A stretch of 64,000 nucleotides of DNA. It comes from Hedera helix (Eukaryota > Streptophyta > Magnoliopsida > Apiales > Araliaceae). The notes under the pieces are model-generated. The model was not told where the DNA came from. It saw only the letters and a list, made by a program, of their open reading frames with translations, and searched no databases. The stretch spans positions 43,001,467 through 43,065,466 of the forward strand of contig OX359281.1 of assembly GCA_947179155.2 (NCBI GenBank), read 5' to 3'. A program made the position numbers and the translations under genes. Below are positions 61,787 to 64,000 of this stretch, one piece after another (the stretch's first letter is position 1; each line of letters begins with the position of its first letter).

Positions 61787-64000
61787 ACCAAATCGAATTC
61801 AAATATGCTATCACATCTGTTGTTTCATCTTTTGTATTGCACACAACATATTATTTTCTATTCAATTAGAAGGGTAGCGGTTGATAAAACAAAATAACGA
61901 TTACTGACATAGCATAGCAGATGGGTCACACGGTGCGACAACAGAATTAAATTTATTCTGTTGTCATATTGCCTATCTCATATGTTGTCCCACTCTTATA
62001 TATTGTTGCCATCTAATTGTTATCGGTTTACATGCAACTATTTTGTAAATGAATTTTTTTTTACGTAAAGAGTAATACATGAAATGTGATAACAAATCAC
62101 GAGACTACAAGAAACACGACGACAAATTTAATTTCCACTAGATTAAAAACTTATTTCATCCAAAGATTGGGTTGTGCCAACAATCGGGGATAAGTCAATT
62201 TCTATCTCATAAAAGTGTATATAATACAATGCATGTTTCCTGTTATAATACTAAGATACAAGAAAATTTACCCAGAAAGTACAGTTATCTCCTAGAAATT
62301 GAATTAGGCTTCATCAACAATAATTTCTGCAGTAACTTATCTTTCTTTCCTAGCTCATGACTAGTTAATTACTTTAGTTGCTACTACTAGTTTATAATAA
62401 ATAATTCATTGCATATGAATTTGCAGGTACCGAAGCCATGTTTGCTGATATCGACCATTTCAGCGTACTGGCTGTCCAGGTAAGTTTGTTACTTGCTAGT
62501 TTCACATTTACTTTGGTAACTGTTTTTGCTTTGAAAAAAGTAGAAGCAAAATTAATTTTGGTGCCAAAAATGTGAAAACACGATAAAATAGACAAGTCTA
62601 CGTGCATACATAATATTTAAGTACAAAACTAAACATTGTATCTATTTTAACCATCAAAAAGTGAGCCATGACACAAATTTCAATGTCATGACCCACTTTT
62701 TAATGATTAAGTTGGATATAGTGTTTGGATGTTATGTACTTATTCCAAAAAAAATTGTTTTTTCAATTCTGGTAATACAAGGAGTCATTCCAACTTTAAT
62801 AAAATCCAAGCATCGAACATTGTTAACAACGAAATTTTAAACTCTCTCTCTTTATAAAAATAAATAAAACTAAAATTAAAATAAAATCATCAAACAACAT
62901 TTTCTGATTTTCGTTTTCATAGTAAAAGTAGGTAAAACTAAAAACAAAAATAAGAAGTAAAAATAATTATCAAATGAACCCTACATTTTTATTTCAATTT
63001 TACAAAAAGAGTATCACTTACAAAAGAAAAATCTCACCAACAAAATACAAATATTAAAGTTAAATTATTATTCCAGGTTTAACCATAAAGTAATATGTTG
63101 GCATTGTAAAAAAAAAAATTGATAAGAAACTTAAGGACAATGTGTCATTTTATATTAATCGATTTTGTGAAACAAAACTTTTTGACAAATGAAAATGTTT
63201 TATTTTTTTCATTATTTTTTGTATGTACATGATCACATATTAGCTTCTCTGGAATGGTGCTGCCTGCAATACTATCTGCTTATGTTGGACAAGCTGCATA
63301 CCTCGTCAAATTCCCTGGTCATGTGCATAATGTTTTCTACGATTCTATTCCAGGCTAGTACTTTAACTCAAACTCATATTTTATTATTTAGCAACTTAAG
63401 AACTAAAATTATTATTAGTAAAAATAACTAATTATCCGAAACTAACTATCCGAAGTTTATAACCAATTATAAAAAGTAGACTGTGTTTGATAATTTACAT
63501 TTGAAATCTACATAAAGTCACTTTTTTTTATGGAAATAATGAAGTAATTAGAAACTCCAGTTTGATACTTCAAATTATTGTCGAAATCTAATAATCAACT
63601 TTGACCAAGTATCAACTTTGACCAAGTATACTTTTACTTTCAATTTATTTTAATTGTTCCACCCATTAACTCTCTCTACTTCTCAAAACGTTTCCTCTAA
63701 GAATTTACAATTTAAATAAGTGATAAGTAATTTATTTAATATCAAACACTTTTTACTTTTTTATTAATTTTAAGTACTTTTTCATTACCAAATACAAACT
63801 ACTTTTTAAAATCACTTATAAACAGCGTAATAGTAATCAGAATCAATAATCACATTACCGATCACAAACATGCTCTTATTCAAACTATATTTGTACGTGT
63901 CTATGCAGATTCCATTTACTGACCAGTTTTTATTATTGCGGTTGGTGCTACCATAATTGCGAGCCAAGCTATCATATCCGGAGCTTTTGCAATTATGGTT

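Larger units (their letters stand above)
55606..64000 (+). pseudogene. Partial, decayed copy of the HAK5-type gene (intron 4 to exon 8)
   Basis: Similarity to the intact gene starts abruptly at 55606 (equivalent to 32399 in intron 4) and runs to the window end. Exon equivalents are 55841-56038 plus 61373-61433, 62427-62479, 63239-63353 and from 63909. Exons 1-4 are absent. Damage includes: exon 5 has a TAG for a Tyr codon (GTGGGATAG, 55919) and a 2-base loss soon after; a copia element is inserted in exon 5; the exon 5 donor context is CAA|GTGAG; exon 6 has Gly to Asp in the IGH motif; the exon 7 acceptor is CAT instead of CAG; and exon 8 has TGA for the Trp of SIYWP. The GC donor of intron 7 is kept. 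It cannot make a transporter. Confidence 0.92.

Noticed and set aside
1..64000. tRNA, rRNA and snRNA genes
   Set aside because: No cloverleaf with A/B boxes or conserved rRNA stretches seen by eye; a tRNAscan-type search would settle it.

Overview
The window is nuclear DNA of a flowering plant, most likely a eudicot. It is AT-rich, its genes are split by GT-AG (and one GC-AG) introns, and the proteins are plant families: subgroup-21 R2R3-MYB, BORDER-like TFIIS/SPOC protein, KUP/HAK potassium transporter, D-cysteine desulfhydrase, and Ty1/copia and hAT elements. I cannot name the species.

Layout. 1-140 (-): first exon of an R2R3-MYB gene running off the left edge. 141-6200: upstream and intergenic DNA with microsatellites, a fold-back MITE, and a hAT element nested inside a second fold-back element (about 4638-5726). 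6217-14770 (-): an apparently intact gene for a TFIIS-central/SPOC (BORDER-like) protein of about 1129 residues, with a 746-bp hAT element in its first coding intron and an inferred 5' UTR exon 2.7 kb upstream. 14.8-29.9 kb: gene-free and repeat-rich, with a decayed copia pol relic, a 3355-bp solo LTR with perfect 5-bp target duplication, several MITEs, and a 2-kb hAT-like element holding four tandem units of about 0.32 kb. 30026-37242 (+): a complete nine-exon HAK5-type K+ transporter gene (825 residues), with a GC-AG seventh intron.

37.3-54.1 kb is a graveyard. It holds a 5'-truncated copia element with its 3' LTR, then two separated pieces of a D-cysteine desulfhydrase gene (39380-40123 and 53791-54053, both -) with the middle exons missing. 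Between the pieces, on the same strand, lie a decayed TPR-SET fragment, a possible Helitron terminus and a RING-finger fragment. A 7.2-kb near-perfect palindrome centred near 42805 also lies there; its right arm carries a 1.7-kb hAT insertion and a 569-bp tandem duplication.

55606-64000 (+): a second, 5'-truncated and decayed copy of the HAK gene (intron 4 to exon 8, continuing past the window). A 5.3-kb Ty1/copia element with two LTRs interrupts it inside exon 5; its single gag-pol frame has five in-frame stops.

Probably functional: the MYB, BORDER-like and HAK5 genes. The rest is mobile DNA and gene debris. I found no RNA gene, CRISPR array or prokaryotic feature. The features most worth follow-up are the giant palindrome, as a possible long-hairpin small-RNA source, and the desulfhydrase gene split around other gene fragments.
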